Position numbers and translations under genes: made by a program. From NCBI GenBank assembly GCA_018389105.1, contig JACATO010002187.1, positions 832,001-896,000 of the forward strand: a stretch of 64,000 nt of DNA, read 5' to 3'. Origin of the DNA: Nautilus pompilius (lineage: Eukaryota; Mollusca; Cephalopoda; Nautilida; Nautilidae). This document shows, piece by piece, positions 39,401 to 54,400 of this stretch; position 1 is the first letter of the stretch; each line of letters starts with the position of its first letter. A model generated the notes under the pieces. That model searched no databases. It saw only the letters and a program-made list of their open reading frames with translations, and was not told the origin of the DNA.

Positions 39401-42400
39401 ATCCGTAGTACCATTTGTCGTGTTGGAATTTTGTTTATTAAGAAAAGAAAACTGCCGCAATAATTCATACCCAGGCGACATTCGGTATAAGTCAGTCTCA
39501 AAGACATTTAATCGGAACCATTTAAAACGTGGGGGCAAAAAAACGAGATACTTATAACACTAGCGGGTAGCAGTTTATAATTAATCCTAAACTAGTAGAA
39601 TGCGTTGTTTTTTTTTATTTTAATTGTCGCTGTGATAAATCCGTGTCGCAAACCAATAAAGATTAAGTTACGTTACAAGACATGCCCCCCCCAACAGTCA
39701 GATTTAAAAGGAAAATCTTAATCTGTTTGAAGACATGGAAAATATTTATATTAGGGGGGGATCAGTTTGTGTGTAGACTTAACTCCTCGGGCTGGGGAGG
39801 ACTTGAGACATCATGTTAGAAGCTTACTCGGTTTTATACGAGAGATGAACAGTGAACCATATTTATGAGGAAGCAGATGTTGGTTATAAACCAAAACCAC
39901 ACACACAGCTAGAAATTTAGAGTTCTGACTAATTGCAGCTCTTAAGATTTTTTTTTTTTAAAACTGGAAACTTCAGGTAAAAAAAACCAAACACAACCTC
40001 TTTGTTTCTAGGAGTGCCCCCTCTGGTCTAAGGGGAAGAAGTCTATAAGCCATGTGTTGGCTCAACTTTGTTTTCTTGTAGCTGAAAGTGTATTGGATGT
40101 TGTCACAACTTTGTCAGTAGCTCCACTCATCCTCATCTCATGTTCTCAGTTTGGAAATAAAGGATGGCCTTCGAACTAAAGGGGATTCAGGGAGAGTACA
40201 CTACGTTCATACAGACATTTTACTTTTTGTTTGTGTTTTTTTTTCAGAGAACCTACATCTTCACATTCCTGTTGAGTTCCAGAATTTTTATTAGATCACA
40301 CCTCCTGCTTGGCCAGGTTTATCAGGTACGTGCCATTATTTAGCTTCAAATGGTTCTCCTTAAATAAACCCATGGTCACAAGTTCACCCTCTCCTACCCA
40401 CAACATGTCATCCTGCTTTATTGCCGTCCCGAGTCAGAACATTTTTTTCCTTTTGTTGTTTATTAATTCTTATCAATCTGACTTTTACAGGTTTGCATTT
40501 ACCAACAGAATCTGACTGGCGAAAGAGTGAAGAAGGTATGTTCCTCTCTTTCGACTGGATCGCATGCTTAACCCGTCATAATTGTAAGGGGCAGGCGACA
40601 CGCGATGATAAGAAACGTACTGATAACTTCGGTTGCCCACGTTTCAGCTGAGGATGGATCTAGAATTAACCACTGGTCGCGGCAACGTTTTCTAAGCTGC
40701 TGCGTGTCTGTTTTCCTTCTGGACCTAAACTACTACTTATCAATGGAACTTCTTTCTTTTCTGAATCCAAGAAATCCAGTATTATGGAGGGGGTAGATGC
40801 AGTTTCAATTCATCTTCCCTGCTCGCGTCTCTTTGCAAGTGCCCCAATAACCCACTTACTGCAGCACCATCATTAAATCTTAGATAACTGTTACACGAAG
40901 TTGAATTTTTTTCTTCTGTTTATGGCTGAGGGAAGTTTAAAACATTTTGCCTACATAGCAGAAAAGAAAAGCTTGCCCTTTTTTTTTTTCTTCTTGAGAT
41001 TAAAAAATAAATTATTTCACTGATGCATTTATTCCATTTTAGGAATCTCTTGGAAGGTTTGGTCCTCATCTTATCAGACTCCTGAGGTATGTACTATGTG
41101 GCGATGTTCACGAATTCCTTCTAGTCACCTTACCAACCATCTGAACCAGTCAACTTAAAAACACCTGCGCATTTTTTGTTGTTGGTTTCTTTAAAATTTT
41201 AAATGTCAAAGAAATTTTGTAGATGTGGTAAAGCAAAAAAAAACCCAAATCTCCCCCCACCCCTTTTTTTTGAATTGTGATTCGCTGAAGTGGAAAGTTA
41301 ATGTTTCTGATATATTTGTGCGTGTTTGTACTTACAGCGAGTGGACAGAGTTGTTTCCTTACGACTTCAGGGACGAGAGAATGATGAAGCATTTGACTGA
41401 CATCACTCACATGATGGTGAAGATTTACCCTGAACTGCGAAAAGAGGTCGGAAACATTACCCAGAATCTGATGAACAAGGTAAGAAAGGGAGAATCTTCA
41501 CTGTCGGATGAGCGCGAAGAATGCCATAAAAGTTCTACAAACCATAGGACTGCACTCCCAAACCACCGAGAATTGACCCTAATGACCGTGCCAAGAAAGT
41601 TCCTTGGAACAACAATTGCAGGATTAATTTCAAAGTGTTGGAAAGTGTCCAAATACTTTTGTACAGAATGCGTTACCAACAACTTTCTGTTTTTGTCTTG
41701 TCTAGTATTTTAGAAAATATAAATGCGCTGTTTTTCTGTGGTAAGTTGGGAGCGAGTATGATTCTTATAGTTATCCATAGATGATGGGATCTTTGACCAA
41801 TCTCAGTATCTTTAGTGTAACTTGTATTGTTTACTATCTGATGCCTTAATTAATTTTGAGGAGCTACCATTATGTGCTTTGAATCTTATTGTGGACATGT
41901 GATACAAAACAAGTGTTTACTTCTGAGAACATTACAACAGTCACAAGGGATTCTTAATAAATCATGTGATATTTGTTTCATTGAGGAAGTTTAGAAATAG
42001 AAAGTACAATTGTGGCTGGAAAATCAAGAACATGTGAGCATCATAAGTTTTTACAGTATGATATAGAAATTCAGGAAACTGGAGTAAACAGACACTTCCT
42101 GGACACTTAGCGTAGTTCTCAATGTATTTCCTACAGGGCAGTCGTTTGAGTCATGAGTGGGATTTTTTCCATTTATATATATATATAAATAGTTTGAGTG
42201 ATGTGTGAGAATTATATTTAACTCTCAGGTTTGTTTTGCATGGTCACATTTATTAACATAAATCTATTATTTGCACTTTATTTATCTTCACTGCTCTCGT
42301 TTGTGTTTTGATGGATGCTCACCCCAAATGATGCTTGTATTAGAAACATTATACAAATATGCAATGAAGTTTTTACATTTTGCAGAAAAACATCAGAGAG

Positions 42401-45400
42401 AAAAATGCCTGGCCTCTTATTATCTTTCTTTTCACTTTTATTCTTATCTATTGGCATTGCCATTGTCTAGCGCAGACTCTGTATTTAGTTAAAAGTCTTG
42501 TTGCACATTAAATGAGTTTGTAAATTAAAAGGGCTCAAGACATTTCTGTGCATTTGTTAATTTGGAGCAGATGGGTTGATACTTTGGTATAGCGTGAACT
42601 CACCAAACAAGCAATCCAGAGTAATTTTCATTAAAAAATCAATAATCCCGTTATGAGTATCATTTGTTGATCAGAATGTAATCCAATTTACAAAGCTGCT
42701 TGTTTACTTCAGTACTTCTAATTCAACATTAAATATTACAGCCTTTCAGTATAGACTCCTGTTTACATTATACCAATTTTGTGCCAGTTCCTTGATCATT
42801 TTACCCAAATAAAATCACTTTGCATTCATTGAATCTTATTTAATTAATGTTCTTTTGAATAAGACACTGTGTAAACTTGGCATTTTGAATTCAATGTTAT
42901 TGGCTTAAAGAGCTCTGTATGAAATCTGAATGCCAATTTTATCCATTAATTAAAAATCTTCCCACAGTGCAGTGCTACAAAGGTTCTGAACATTGGCAAT
43001 TGGTTTTGAACATTTAGTTATTGAATCAATATGGCATCTAAATTAAAACACTCAAAGAAAAGAAAATACAGAATTTTCCCACAAAGAAATCATGCTAGTT
43101 GGGAATTTTCTATTATTGCATTGTGGGAAGGCTTTCTAAATCATTGGAAGATGGAAAGCAGATTCATACTGCACACACACACACACACATTTTAAAAATA
43201 ACTATGTCAATCACAAGACATCATTACCAATGACTTTTCAGCTTTAATTTAAAATTAATTTGCTTGTATTTTTGTGTTACAGTTATCTAGTCTCCATTCA
43301 TATGAGGATTTCCTGACCAAAATTAATGCTGAAGCAAATAAGAAGTCTCAGACACAGGTAGTGCCTACAGTAAGTATTATGCAGATTTTTTGTTACAGCA
43401 GCCATCTATCATCCCAATCCCTCAGTCCAACTTTTGGATCTGCAAGCAAAAAAAAAAAAAGTAACAACTAAAAGAAGGTATTTCTACAGGTAAAAAAAAA
43501 CCCCGCATGCTGAGAAGACTAAAAACGTGTTTGGCTATGTAATGGAAATGCAGTTGCAAGTGGATTTTACTCCTATGCTTAAAAAATCTTATAAATCTGG
43601 AAATGTTTTCTCAAATCAGGACTGGAGAATTCTTCCAGAAAGAGCGACACAGTTGATGTCTCTTTAAGAAGGTGCATGTTATAGCCACGACTATGCACAC
43701 ACAGATCTCCAGCCCTTTGGCTTCGGGAAAACATTTTTTCCTGATATTTCGTTAACTAATGTCGGGGTGTAACAAGTCCCCTACGGATGGCGCTACAGTT
43801 TTGTAGAGCCCTGAATCAGTTAAGCGTTTCCTCGGCTTGTTTAATGAAAGAAGTGGAGTTAACTCGTTCTCTCTCAGGTAGGCGGAAACATGGGTAGACG
43901 CGAGGCACTTGTACTGGCAATTAAGAGGATCTTCTGTTTTTTTCGAACTCCAGTAATTTAAGCAAGAAACAAAAATCTTGACGCTGGCGCCCATAAACTA
44001 TAAATTGTGATTGCTTCGCTCTAAACCGTCACTAACCACGCAAGAGCAGACCCTGCATATTTAATAATTAGACACACTAAAAAAAAATACTTAAATTGTC
44101 CAGAAGATTGATTTTTCTTCTGTTGGTTAAATAAATGAAAATAATAGAAAGTGTTCTATTCTCGGTTCGTAGATTTTAAATAACAAACTGATTTACAAGA
44201 GATTTAATTTATATTTTGTTAATTAAAATCAACGAATCAACTTTTCGGAAGATTTGGCTTCATTTTTGTTTTGTTTAAATCAGAAATAAATGAAACTGTA
44301 AAAAAGAAAGAAAAAGGGAGTTTTCTCAAACAAAGGGAGACAACTTGTCATTTTTAAATTTTACTTAACTGGGGATCAGGCTCCTAAGGCAGAAGTTCAC
44401 TGCAGCAGTTTACTTACCCGCGGACTGGGAAGCTTCATTCAGACATCCCTATTCAACCTCCGCCGAGATCATGAAGCAGCGCTATAGGAGGTCGTCATAA
44501 CACGTAGGGGGTCATCCTCCAAGACAAAGAGCGTTGTAAAGAGGCACCATAAGAGGCATATTACGCCTGTATACAAGCAGTTTTCAAAATTCTAAGATCT
44601 GTCAGGACAAACCGAGCAGTAGTGGCTTTTAAAAAAAAAAAAATATTAAATAAATTCTCCTAAAGACTGAGAGCCAAAAGTAAAAGAACCTTATTAACAC
44701 TCCTTTTGCAGACTGATGTGGTCGAGGTGTGTGCTAGTCCCCTTCTGCTAGCTCAGCAACTAACCTACATAGAATTGGTAAGTAATCTTCTGCTCTTCCT
44801 CCCCCAACCAATATTTTTCTTCATCTCATCTGGATCAGAACAGCTTTAAACCAACTCGAGTTGTTCAATCAGTGTAGATGCGTTTCCATAATTATCACCG
44901 ATCCAGCTCCCTGACATCCCACCTCTGTCACGAGTTGTTCACTTTACTACGAGAAACTGACTGTTCAGTTAAACCGGTGGCTTTCATTCCACTTAACCCT
45001 ATTCACACTGACAAATAATTTAATTCTTATATTTGCAAAAATGTTTATGATAATGTTACGGTTTTTTTTAAAAAAAACTAAGGAAAGTTAATTTAACTTT
45101 TTCTTTAAAGAATTATGCAACAACAACAACAGATAATTGTGAAAGTATTAAGGAGAGATAGCCTATTACTTATACTAACTTGATTAGAAATTATGGCAGG
45201 TCATTTAGTTTTGGTCACTTAGGCTTGGAAATGGTTACGGTTAGGTGAATGCTTAATATAATTTGAGAACTGTAATACTGCCACCCAAATTGCATTTTTG
45301 TCAGAAGCCTGTTGTGTTCTTTGAGGTTTGAAAGATATTGAAATTTTTTTCCTTACAGGACAGATTGTCTCACATTGGTGCTGAAGAGTTTGTCCAAGCC

Positions 45401-48400
45401 TTTTCTAAAGAATGCATAGAGTCAGAGGTAGGTCTCGCTGTCTTCCTCTACTTGGCCATCACTTCTTTTGTACTACCAGATTCCGAGAAAATTCATTTAA
45501 CACACACTGTTTTAAATAATCTTTTCCACCTGTTTACTTTGTCTTAGAACTTCAAGGAAATGAAGAAGATCAGCAATCTGGAAGCATATGTCCAGTGGTT
45601 TAATCGACTAAGTTATCTCGTTGCGACTGAAATATGTTCGGTAAGTTACATTTATTTTTTAAAAAAATGTCTGTACGCTGATGTTTCTACGTCGTCTCAT
45701 TTAATCAGTTTACTGGTATGTATCTAGTTACCTGTATGTTAGGATATATGTGTGTGCGTCTAAGCACCTTTATGATTGATGAATTTTGTGTTGGTAAGTG
45801 CACACTTAAGGGATCCGTTGGGTGTATGATGACTGGATATACTTAAAGAATAGTATTAACGTTCCAGGAAGGTTAAGCCATATGATACCGGTTTTTATTA
45901 ATTTTTAGTTTAAAACGTTTTACCAGAAATAAAATAAAATAACTGAATTGGAGACGTTACATGGAAACGGGAAACTCTCGACTGAACTATGGACTCGATA
46001 CACGGGATGAAACTGTGTCTTTCGACACGAGACGAAAAACGCATGTGAAGGAGGGCATTGTTTGTGACCTACTGATGGAAACCCTTGAAAGTGGATGTGT
46101 GGGAGTTTCCTGAGTTGCAGTCAGACATGTATGACCCACCCACCACATGATTTTAATATTTTTCTCAACTATTTGTTGGTTACTGAAGTTAGTGGGGTGG
46201 TGGGTGGGGATGGGTAACGGGCAAAACAAAGTTCGAGCGTAGATAAATAATAGGATATAAGTAGAAGTTGGACGTAGAACACAACAATGCTAATGGTGAA
46301 AAGTAAATGAGAGGGTGGAGTGAATAGATTACCTGGATTAAAATATATTTTAAAATAGATCATTTACAAAGGAAAATAACAAAAAAAAAAAAACTTCTGG
46401 CTGAAGGGCAGAATGAAGAAGTATAGAATGAAAGATTTTAATTTGTAAAGTGAAATTGCTTTTAACGAATTATTTCTTTTTGTTTGATTTCTTCTCACCA
46501 GCATCTAAGGAAAAAGAACAGAGTGCGGATGATCGAGTACTTCATTGATGTGGCCAAAGAATGCATAAATATTGGCAACTTCAACTCTTTGATGGCGATC
46601 ATCGGTAAGTGATGGTTCTTTCCCAAGAACGCAGGATTTCTATAGAACTGTCGTCAGGTTCTTATGTTAAAATCCACCAGATATGAAGAAAAAAAAAGGC
46701 ACATATAGAGGAAAATAGTACTACTATATAATGTAGTACAAATGCTGCTGTCCCTGCTTCATTTTCTCTGGCTTGTATTAGCAGGAAATAATTCTCAACG
46801 TCCCACAGTCTTTGTCATTAATAGCACTAATGGCATTGTTGTGAATTCTTTTTTAAATTGTTTTTTCTAAAGAAATAATTCTTTTGTTTGTATGGATTTT
46901 AAAGGCCACTCATTTTCGTCAAAACCTTGGCATTCAGATAGTTGAAAGTCAACTTCCTTTCTTTGGTTATTTTAAATTTTGAATTAATTATAAAGTTTAA
47001 TTTTTTTAAAGATTTTTTACCACTTGGTAGATAATGTTGGAATTGTTTGTTCTTTCATGTGATGCTCATTTTTCCCCCCTTGGGAATAACATTCCTGATT
47101 TTTAGTTTGGCATTGACTCTTGGGATAGGTGGTGGTAACCTCTGGTTATGCGGTTTACCATTCTACTAGTAATGAAACAAATGCCCTTTAGAGTTAGCTG
47201 GTATATTATCCATTAATAATTTTTTGTCTTTTCAGCTGGTATGAACTTGAGTCCGGTTGCAAGGTTAAGAAGAACGGTAAGTCAGCATAATTTGCTGCTG
47301 AATTTTGAATTAAAGGGAGGAAACTGCACTTCCCTCATGTTCGGCCGTGTATGCGTGTGTTGGTAAACATACCCCGAAAAAGATACCAGGGTTGAAGGTT
47401 TGACCACGGATTGATTTTGTTTGGGTTGTAGCATCTACACACACACAGTGCTGTCAGGGTTTTTAATGGAACCTTTTTGTCACTGCCGTGAAGCTTTAAG
47501 TCCATTCAGGGTTAATCTGGGGAACAGATTGTTTAAAGCAATTTTTAGAAAAAATTTTTTTAAAGAAAATAAAGATGACAACAGAAATCCTACTTCTGTT
47601 GCCTTTATGTAGCTACTACCACACCTTTCATTTTACATTTTCATGGAGTTTGAATGACTTATTTTCTTTGTAGAGAGGAGGAGGAATTCTGGTTTTGCTT
47701 ATAGTTGAATATTAATGTCTGTCTCTCCCTCTCTCTTATGTTTATAGTGGGCCAGGGTAAACACAGCAAAATTTGACATACTGGAGGTAAGTTAATTTTT
47801 GCCATTATTGTCTTCATTACAGATTAGATGCAAAACTCTGAAAGATACAGCAATACCCTCCCCACATTCTCAAAGTTCTTAGCTGCCATATATGGTACAT
47901 GCTGAAGGTTATTTTTCTATGAAAAGCTAAACGAATCCCACAATGCAATAACTGACAAACTCTTACTATTCAATGGCGTTTCTAACCCTCGCTTTCTCAG
48001 CTTTTTAGTTAAGGTTTGTTATACCAGTTTATTTAGCTTTTATGATGAATAATCTTTCATCGACTATTAAGCAACCTATATGTACAAATACGTTTGTTCT
48101 GTATTTTTTAAAAAATTCTAGCATCAAATGGACCCTTCCAACAATTTTGGTAGCTACAGGTCATGTCTAAAAGCAGCCATGTGGAGGTCTCATGGAGCTG
48201 TTGATGACAGAGAAAAGGTTAGCAGAGAAACTGGATTCTTTTATTATAAAAGCATATAATTTTAAAAAAACAAACAATAATAATAATAGTAATTTTTTAA
48301 ATGTAATGGGGGCTGAATAGATAGATAGCACAGTAGTTTTAATGTCTTAACTGGGGGTTTTGATTGGCATCTAATAATAATTTTTAAAAGTCCAAAATAA

Positions 48401-51400
48401 GGATTTTAAAGCTCTAAAGTTTCAGGTGTTAGGGTTAATCATCAGGAAGTAAAATGGTAAAACAGTGGAAACCCCAATGTTTCCTTATCCACTAAAGCTA
48501 TTAACCTACTAAACATTTTATTTCTATTTTTTAAATAAATAAAATTTCCTGAACTTGAGAGACATTTTGGCTCTTTTAAATTTACAGCAGGTATGTTTCC
48601 CCTAAAAGCGAGATGCTAGATGTTTAATTGCATCTGTGATGATGGTGATGTTTTTGTTTTGGGCTTTAGACTCACCGATAGACCCAAGCCTCTGTGTGCT
48701 CAGCTAAAACAGCTAGCATTCAGCATCTAGTTGCTGGAGAAAAACAAATTCCATTTTAAAGGGTGCTTAAAAAAGAATAATAAAGGCTTGAAAAGTATTG
48801 GAATAATTTGTGAGTAAATGAATATTTGATGAGACTGGTGCAATGAATTATCTAGAAGACTCCCGAATATTTTACTTTTCTATTGTTGTTATTGTTAGAA
48901 AAGTTATCGCTTGCAAGTTTCCTTTACTAGACACGATTTTTTTGTGTGTGTGTTTTGCAGGTTGTCATTCCTTTCTTCACGCTTTTTGTGAAAGACATAT
49001 ATTTTCTAAATGAGAGCTGTCCAAACAGGTGAGCACATTCATATTCTCCTACTAATGTTACTCTCCAAATATTCCTGCCGAACCTTTTCAGATGTCGCCT
49101 CTTTCTGCATATGGGGTATTACATACCTTATTTAATTTTGCTATCTGAATCAAGAAACTATAACAATACTTGCACCTGGCAGAGTCTTACAGAAAGTATT
49201 TTGATGATGGGAGGGGCTGACAGTAAGGTGGATACGGATATAGCATAAACAATGGATGTTTTACCAAAGCCAGCTGGCCCACACCCATAAGATGACTGTG
49301 AAGCACTAAATTAAGTTGGTTACAGAAGTTTTCAGTGGCCTAGAGAGTAAGTAACAAGATAGCTGTAGCATCCTGTTGAGCAGTGGGCTGTAGGACTTAT
49401 GCCAGCTAGTTACTGCTTCCACTGTTAAGTAGATTCAGCTGGATCCGAATCCATGACATTGGAGACCTTTTTAAGTGGCCTCTACTACAGAGGTTGGGGT
49501 GGGGAGAAAAGAAACAAAAACAGCCTCATGGGAATTATGCTTAATTCTAGTTAATAGTAGCGCACTGGTTCAGTTTTATTACTGTAATAGTATGAAGAAA
49601 TAATGAAGTTTTTCTGCTAAAAAAAATACAAATTCACTATCTTCTAGCTAGTATGCCATCTGAATCTCTGCTGATAGCACCACTAAGCACATAAAAATGA
49701 GCAGCCATCTTTGATTTCTGGGATAGGGAGATGACTGTATGATTAGAAGTTAAAACTGACACAATTATTGAACAATCCAGATGAGGAGGAATGGATAAGT
49801 TAGCTACTGGGTTTGTGGCTTTCAGATCCTGCCGTCCCTTTAATGAAGCTTATCTCCAACTGTGTGTGGTGCTGATGGTTCAGCCATTTTCATTGATGCT
49901 TAATGAATTCATTTTTCTGTCTTTCAGGACATCAAATAGGAACGTGAATTTTGAGGTAAGTTTTTGTATCAGCAGACGAGCTAATTGAAACTATTATTTC
50001 TATTTAGCTTCAGTGAAGTTTCATTGCGATCACTACTTAGACGGTGGTTTTCAAAGCGGGATTGGCCAGGCAAGCTTCAGTCATTGAAGATGATGACACC
50101 CCCCCCCCAACTTTTTCGTGCTTACTAATTTTAATGATCTGAAGAAAATAACTGCTGTTGCTAAATAAAAAAAAGGGGGTCACAACAATATCGGTATTCG
50201 ATGTGATATTAAAGGTAGTTGTTTGTCTCATTTGACTAATGGCAGCTTTTTGTTTGTTTTCTTTTTACAGAAGTTCTGGCAGCTCGCTAAGCACATTGCG
50301 GAATTTGTGTCATGGCAGCAGGTTGAGGTGAGTTTGCTTTGGCTAAGCAGGGACACGGAGTTTCTGTGCTGAAATTAGTAAACACAAGCTATCAAATACA
50401 AATAAGGAAGAGATAATGGAATATTTCCACGTCATGCTTTAGAATATAGAACAATGATGCCAGAACTACGGCTGAATGGTAATGCTGTGCTATGCACAAC
50501 TACAACACAGTAGTTTGTGGTCTTTTTTGACTTCATTACTAAAAACATTTTAATAAGTTGATTAATAACAAATTTCACTGTTTCTTTATGAAAATTTTAT
50601 AAATATGGGTAATTAAAAACCTACAATATTTTTTTTTTTAATGCCTGCGCAGTGTCCTTATGAGAAAAATGATGTCACAATGAACTACATCCTGACTACA
50701 CCAACATACTCAGAAACCAGTAAGTATATTTTCCTTCCTGTAAAATTAACTACAAATTAAAAACCAAATGCATTAATGGGGGGGGGCAGTTAGAAAGAAT
50801 AATAAATGATCAAATATTCTATACAGACATTGATGGACCTTAGTAAAATTTCATTGAGTTAGGTTGGTTTATTCATCTTTCTTTATGCTGTATTTGTGCA
50901 CTTCCTCTTCGTTGTGTGTTGCTGATCATTTCCCTGTTTATTTTCCAGCTCTCGCCCTGGCATCTTTCGAATGTGAGTCCCCGGAAAACAGCTACGACAA
51001 AGAGAGACACAAAAAGCTGAAGTAAGTTTAGGCTTCTTTACATCTAGCTGCCCGCTCTCATTTCAACGGGGGTTGTTAGTTCAGGCTCTAGGTCTGGCGC
51101 TTCGGTCCATTTGTCCCAAAGGGCCAGTGCCATTAGGGGGTGTCATCGGTTTGCTGTTAGGACCATGTATTCGGGGGCAGTCTGTCAGGATGTGTTCGAT
51201 AGTCTTAAAATCGGGGTGATGTCCGCTTCGTAGTCGGCTGAGGGTAACCTGTTCTTTCCTGGCTAGCCTGTCTTCCACCCGATGGTTGATGGTTTCCCCT
51301 CGGCGGCCGTAGATCTACAAGCGTGCGTGGGTAATGGAATTGCCACTTTAGCCGTGTCGTAATGCCATCCATCCTGTTTGTTTGGTCTTCGCCTGCCAGT

Positions 51401-54400
51401 TCGTTCCCTTTCACCCCCCAGTGGCTAGGGCACCATGTGAAGGCAATTTGGCAGCCTGTCAGTAATGATGCAGACAAGATGGGCGTCGCTCCTCTCCGTC
51501 ATAGATCGCAGGGCCTCCTTAATCGCCTTTAGTTCAGCTTGGAAGGATGAGCACCATCGTCCAGCAGGCAGCGCAGTTGTTCGGTGGGCCAGTGGTGACT
51601 ATGACGCCTCCAACTCCATTCGTGTTACTGTTTGTAGATGGTGAGTTCATAGGTTTGTCAGTCTTCTTCCAGCCGGTTATACGCCTCTTCCTGGTCGGCT
51701 TCCTTATTTGAGGTTTTCGACCCGCCTAATTCCAACCAGGGGTGTAATAGCTTGGGAAATGGTTGGGGATGCGCTCCAGCAAAAATGGGTAGCCATGTTG
51801 CTTTCGCCTTTTTTCTCCAGCTCTCTATTTTTGTGCATTGTCTACCTTCTGTTTCTGTGAGTTGGTATCGTGGATTCAGTGGGTCGACTCGCAAGGATTT
51901 CTCCAGCACTGAGCTGCTTCGGCCAGGATGGCCTCAGCAGGCATCGTGCGCAGTTGACCTGTAATGGCTCTTGCTGCGTAGCATTGGCTCACCTCCAAGT
52001 GTTCCACGGCATCCAGGCTTGGGCAGCATATTCCATTAGCGATCTGCCAGGAGCGGATGGTTCGCTTGTCGTATCCCTGCCGTCTGACTGCCACTGCTTG
52101 ATGTTTCACCTTGGTGCTCACAATCACAGTGTGTTGAGAATATGAGTTGTCGGTTGTATGTAATCCTGAGGAACTTCGGCGTGACGATAGGATTGTCGGC
52201 AAGCTTCAGTGCGGGTCTCATGGGAGTTAGTGGAGAAAAGGGAACACTCTGACTTCTGGACAGACAGTGTGATATCTTCCACCTAGCACTCCAGTTGGTT
52301 ACTCTATCCAGCGCGAGTTGCGGTCTTGCACCCAGATTGTGACATCGTCCGCAAACATACTGACGTTGGTGTCTCCCAGGTTCTCTGGAAGGTCATCGAT
52401 GTAGTAGAGGAAGAGAAGGGGGGAGAGGACTGATCCTTGAGGAACCCTCGGCTTCATAGGTTACCCAGTTGATTCTGTTCGCAAACCAAGCTTGGATCAA
52501 CCTGATGAAGTGACCGGGGACTCCTTTTTTCGCCATCTTGAGGAGTAGGGCGTCTTGCCAAACCCCATCATAGGCTCTGGAGTAATCTATCAGCGCTAAG
52601 AGGGTCCGGTTCATGGGCTGTTTCTGGAAGCCATCGCTGATGGATTGAGACAATCGGATCTGTTGGTCTTCAGTTATAAATCTGAGCCGGTTGCACACCA
52701 ATCTCTCCATATCCTTGCCTAAGACCAAAGTCAGGGAAATTGGGCGATAACTGTCGAGTTGTTGAGGGTTTTTCCCCGCCTTAGCAGACATCCGTCTGGT
52801 CCCTGTCCTCCAAGCTTGGGGAACCTCGCGGGTACTCCACGACCGGTTGTATAAGTGCATTAGGAAATCCATGGCTTTTGGGCCAAGATTGTGGAGGAGC
52901 TGGGGGTGTAGGTGGTCTGGGCCTGCTGCTTTGGACGGGTCCAGGCTCCTGTCATCTGGCTATCTCTGCAGAGGCTTTCATTAAGTTGTTGTTTAACCCC
53001 TCCCCCTTCTTGGCGGTAGAGTTTCACGAAAGCATCAGCTTTTTGTCGATTGGTGATGTAGTGCTTGTCGCCTTCTGTGATTATTCGGGAATGATCATTT
53101 TTCTGGGGATTAGTAAGGCTGCGCAAGAATTGCCACATACCTTTGCTGCCTTTATTTGTAGTAACTTTTCTCCTCCAGATTTCCTGCTTTCTTGCATTGA
53201 CGAGAGTTTTGACCACCTTGTCTTACTGTTTGTAGTCCTCAGAGTTGATGCCCTGGGTATGTCGTAGTAGGTCCCTTTGTTCTGTCGAAGAGTTCGAAGC
53301 TGGAAACTGAAAACAGGCCCCATCTGGCTAGCATCTTTAATTATTGTGGGGGTGAATTTTTCATGCTGTTAAACCCTGAGAGTGGACAATATTAATTAAA
53401 GGAAAAGGGAATTCCCTTAAGTATCAACGTGGAGATGTTTGACTAGGAGAGAAGTCCCACAATATCTCGGCATAGCTCTCTCTCTCTTTGAAATTCTAAT
53501 TGACATTTTAGGTGTGGCAGAAAAAGAAACCATGCATAAGTTATTAATTGTCACAAATAAACATCAATGTACAGTGGCCACATTTTTGTTGCCCTAATCC
53601 TCTATTGGGCTGGTCTATCTTAACTGGCCCCCTTACCTCATCATGCTATGGTCACATATGATAGGATTCCTTAGCAGTCACCTTGCCAATCATCATCTTA
53701 GGAGGGTGGCTGGCTTCTGTTGATAGGGGTGAACTTGCACGTTCAACAATTGTTAGTAGCACCAAGCTGAAATTTCCTGTGTGATCAAGACTGGTAATAT
53801 GGCAACAGCCCTATTTTAGAAACAAAATAATGTTCATATGTAAAAGAAATCTATTCTAGAGTATGAGCATGAATAAATGCATTTCAGTATGATTCCACTA
53901 ACATCTTCGGCACTGCATTTAATTTGGATATCATGCAAGAGAGAAAATGCACCAACCAAGTCTGATGTATACTTCTAGCTCTATGAACTTCTGCTTTGCT
54001 TTAAACTTTCCAGCCATGTACCTCTATTCATAGTAGTTGCTTTGTTTTACTTACAGGGTACAGGCTGGGTTATCATCCAGTGCCAAGACTTTTCCTTGAG
54101 TAGTAGTGGAACATGTACATAGTTTTGTTTTTGGAATGGAATGGTATGTACAGGTGGCACTTTGAGACAGGCTCTGGGTTTGAGCCAGTGAAAAAGCTTA
54201 GAAAAGGCAGCTGAACTGGTTGAAAGGTGTCGTGAGAACGGCAGTGATCTCTCTTGCCAGGAAAGCTGAAATTGGCAGTCTCTGTATTAGAGGAAAAAAA
54301 AAAGGACATTTGACTGCTATATAAAATATAGAAAACAACAACAAAAAAATTCCTGGGAACTGGGAATTCTTAAGGTGATGACACAAGCTGGGCATTGTGC

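Larger units (their letters stand above)
47787..50270 (+). other. RASGEF1 introns 13-16 (around exons 14-16)
   Basis: AT-rich intronic sequence without recognisable repeats apart from short TAA and C runs. Exons 14, 15 and 16 are the only coding segments. Confidence 0.7.

Noticed and set aside
41480-41713. Extension of RASGEF1 exon 6 as an open frame past its donor
   Set aside because: A consensus GTAAGA donor and correct phase with exon 7 show that this is intron; the extended peptide is unlike the family.
52878-53267. Plus-strand 129-codon frame
   Set aside because: Antisense shadow of the LINE pre-RT region, which reads on the minus strand.
54059-54100. Alternative last RASGEF1 exon after the TTACAG at 54,053-54,058
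   Set aside because: In phase, but the resulting tail of about 14 residues does not resemble the family ending, whereas 58,339 gives a short LxLL-type end as in vertebrates.
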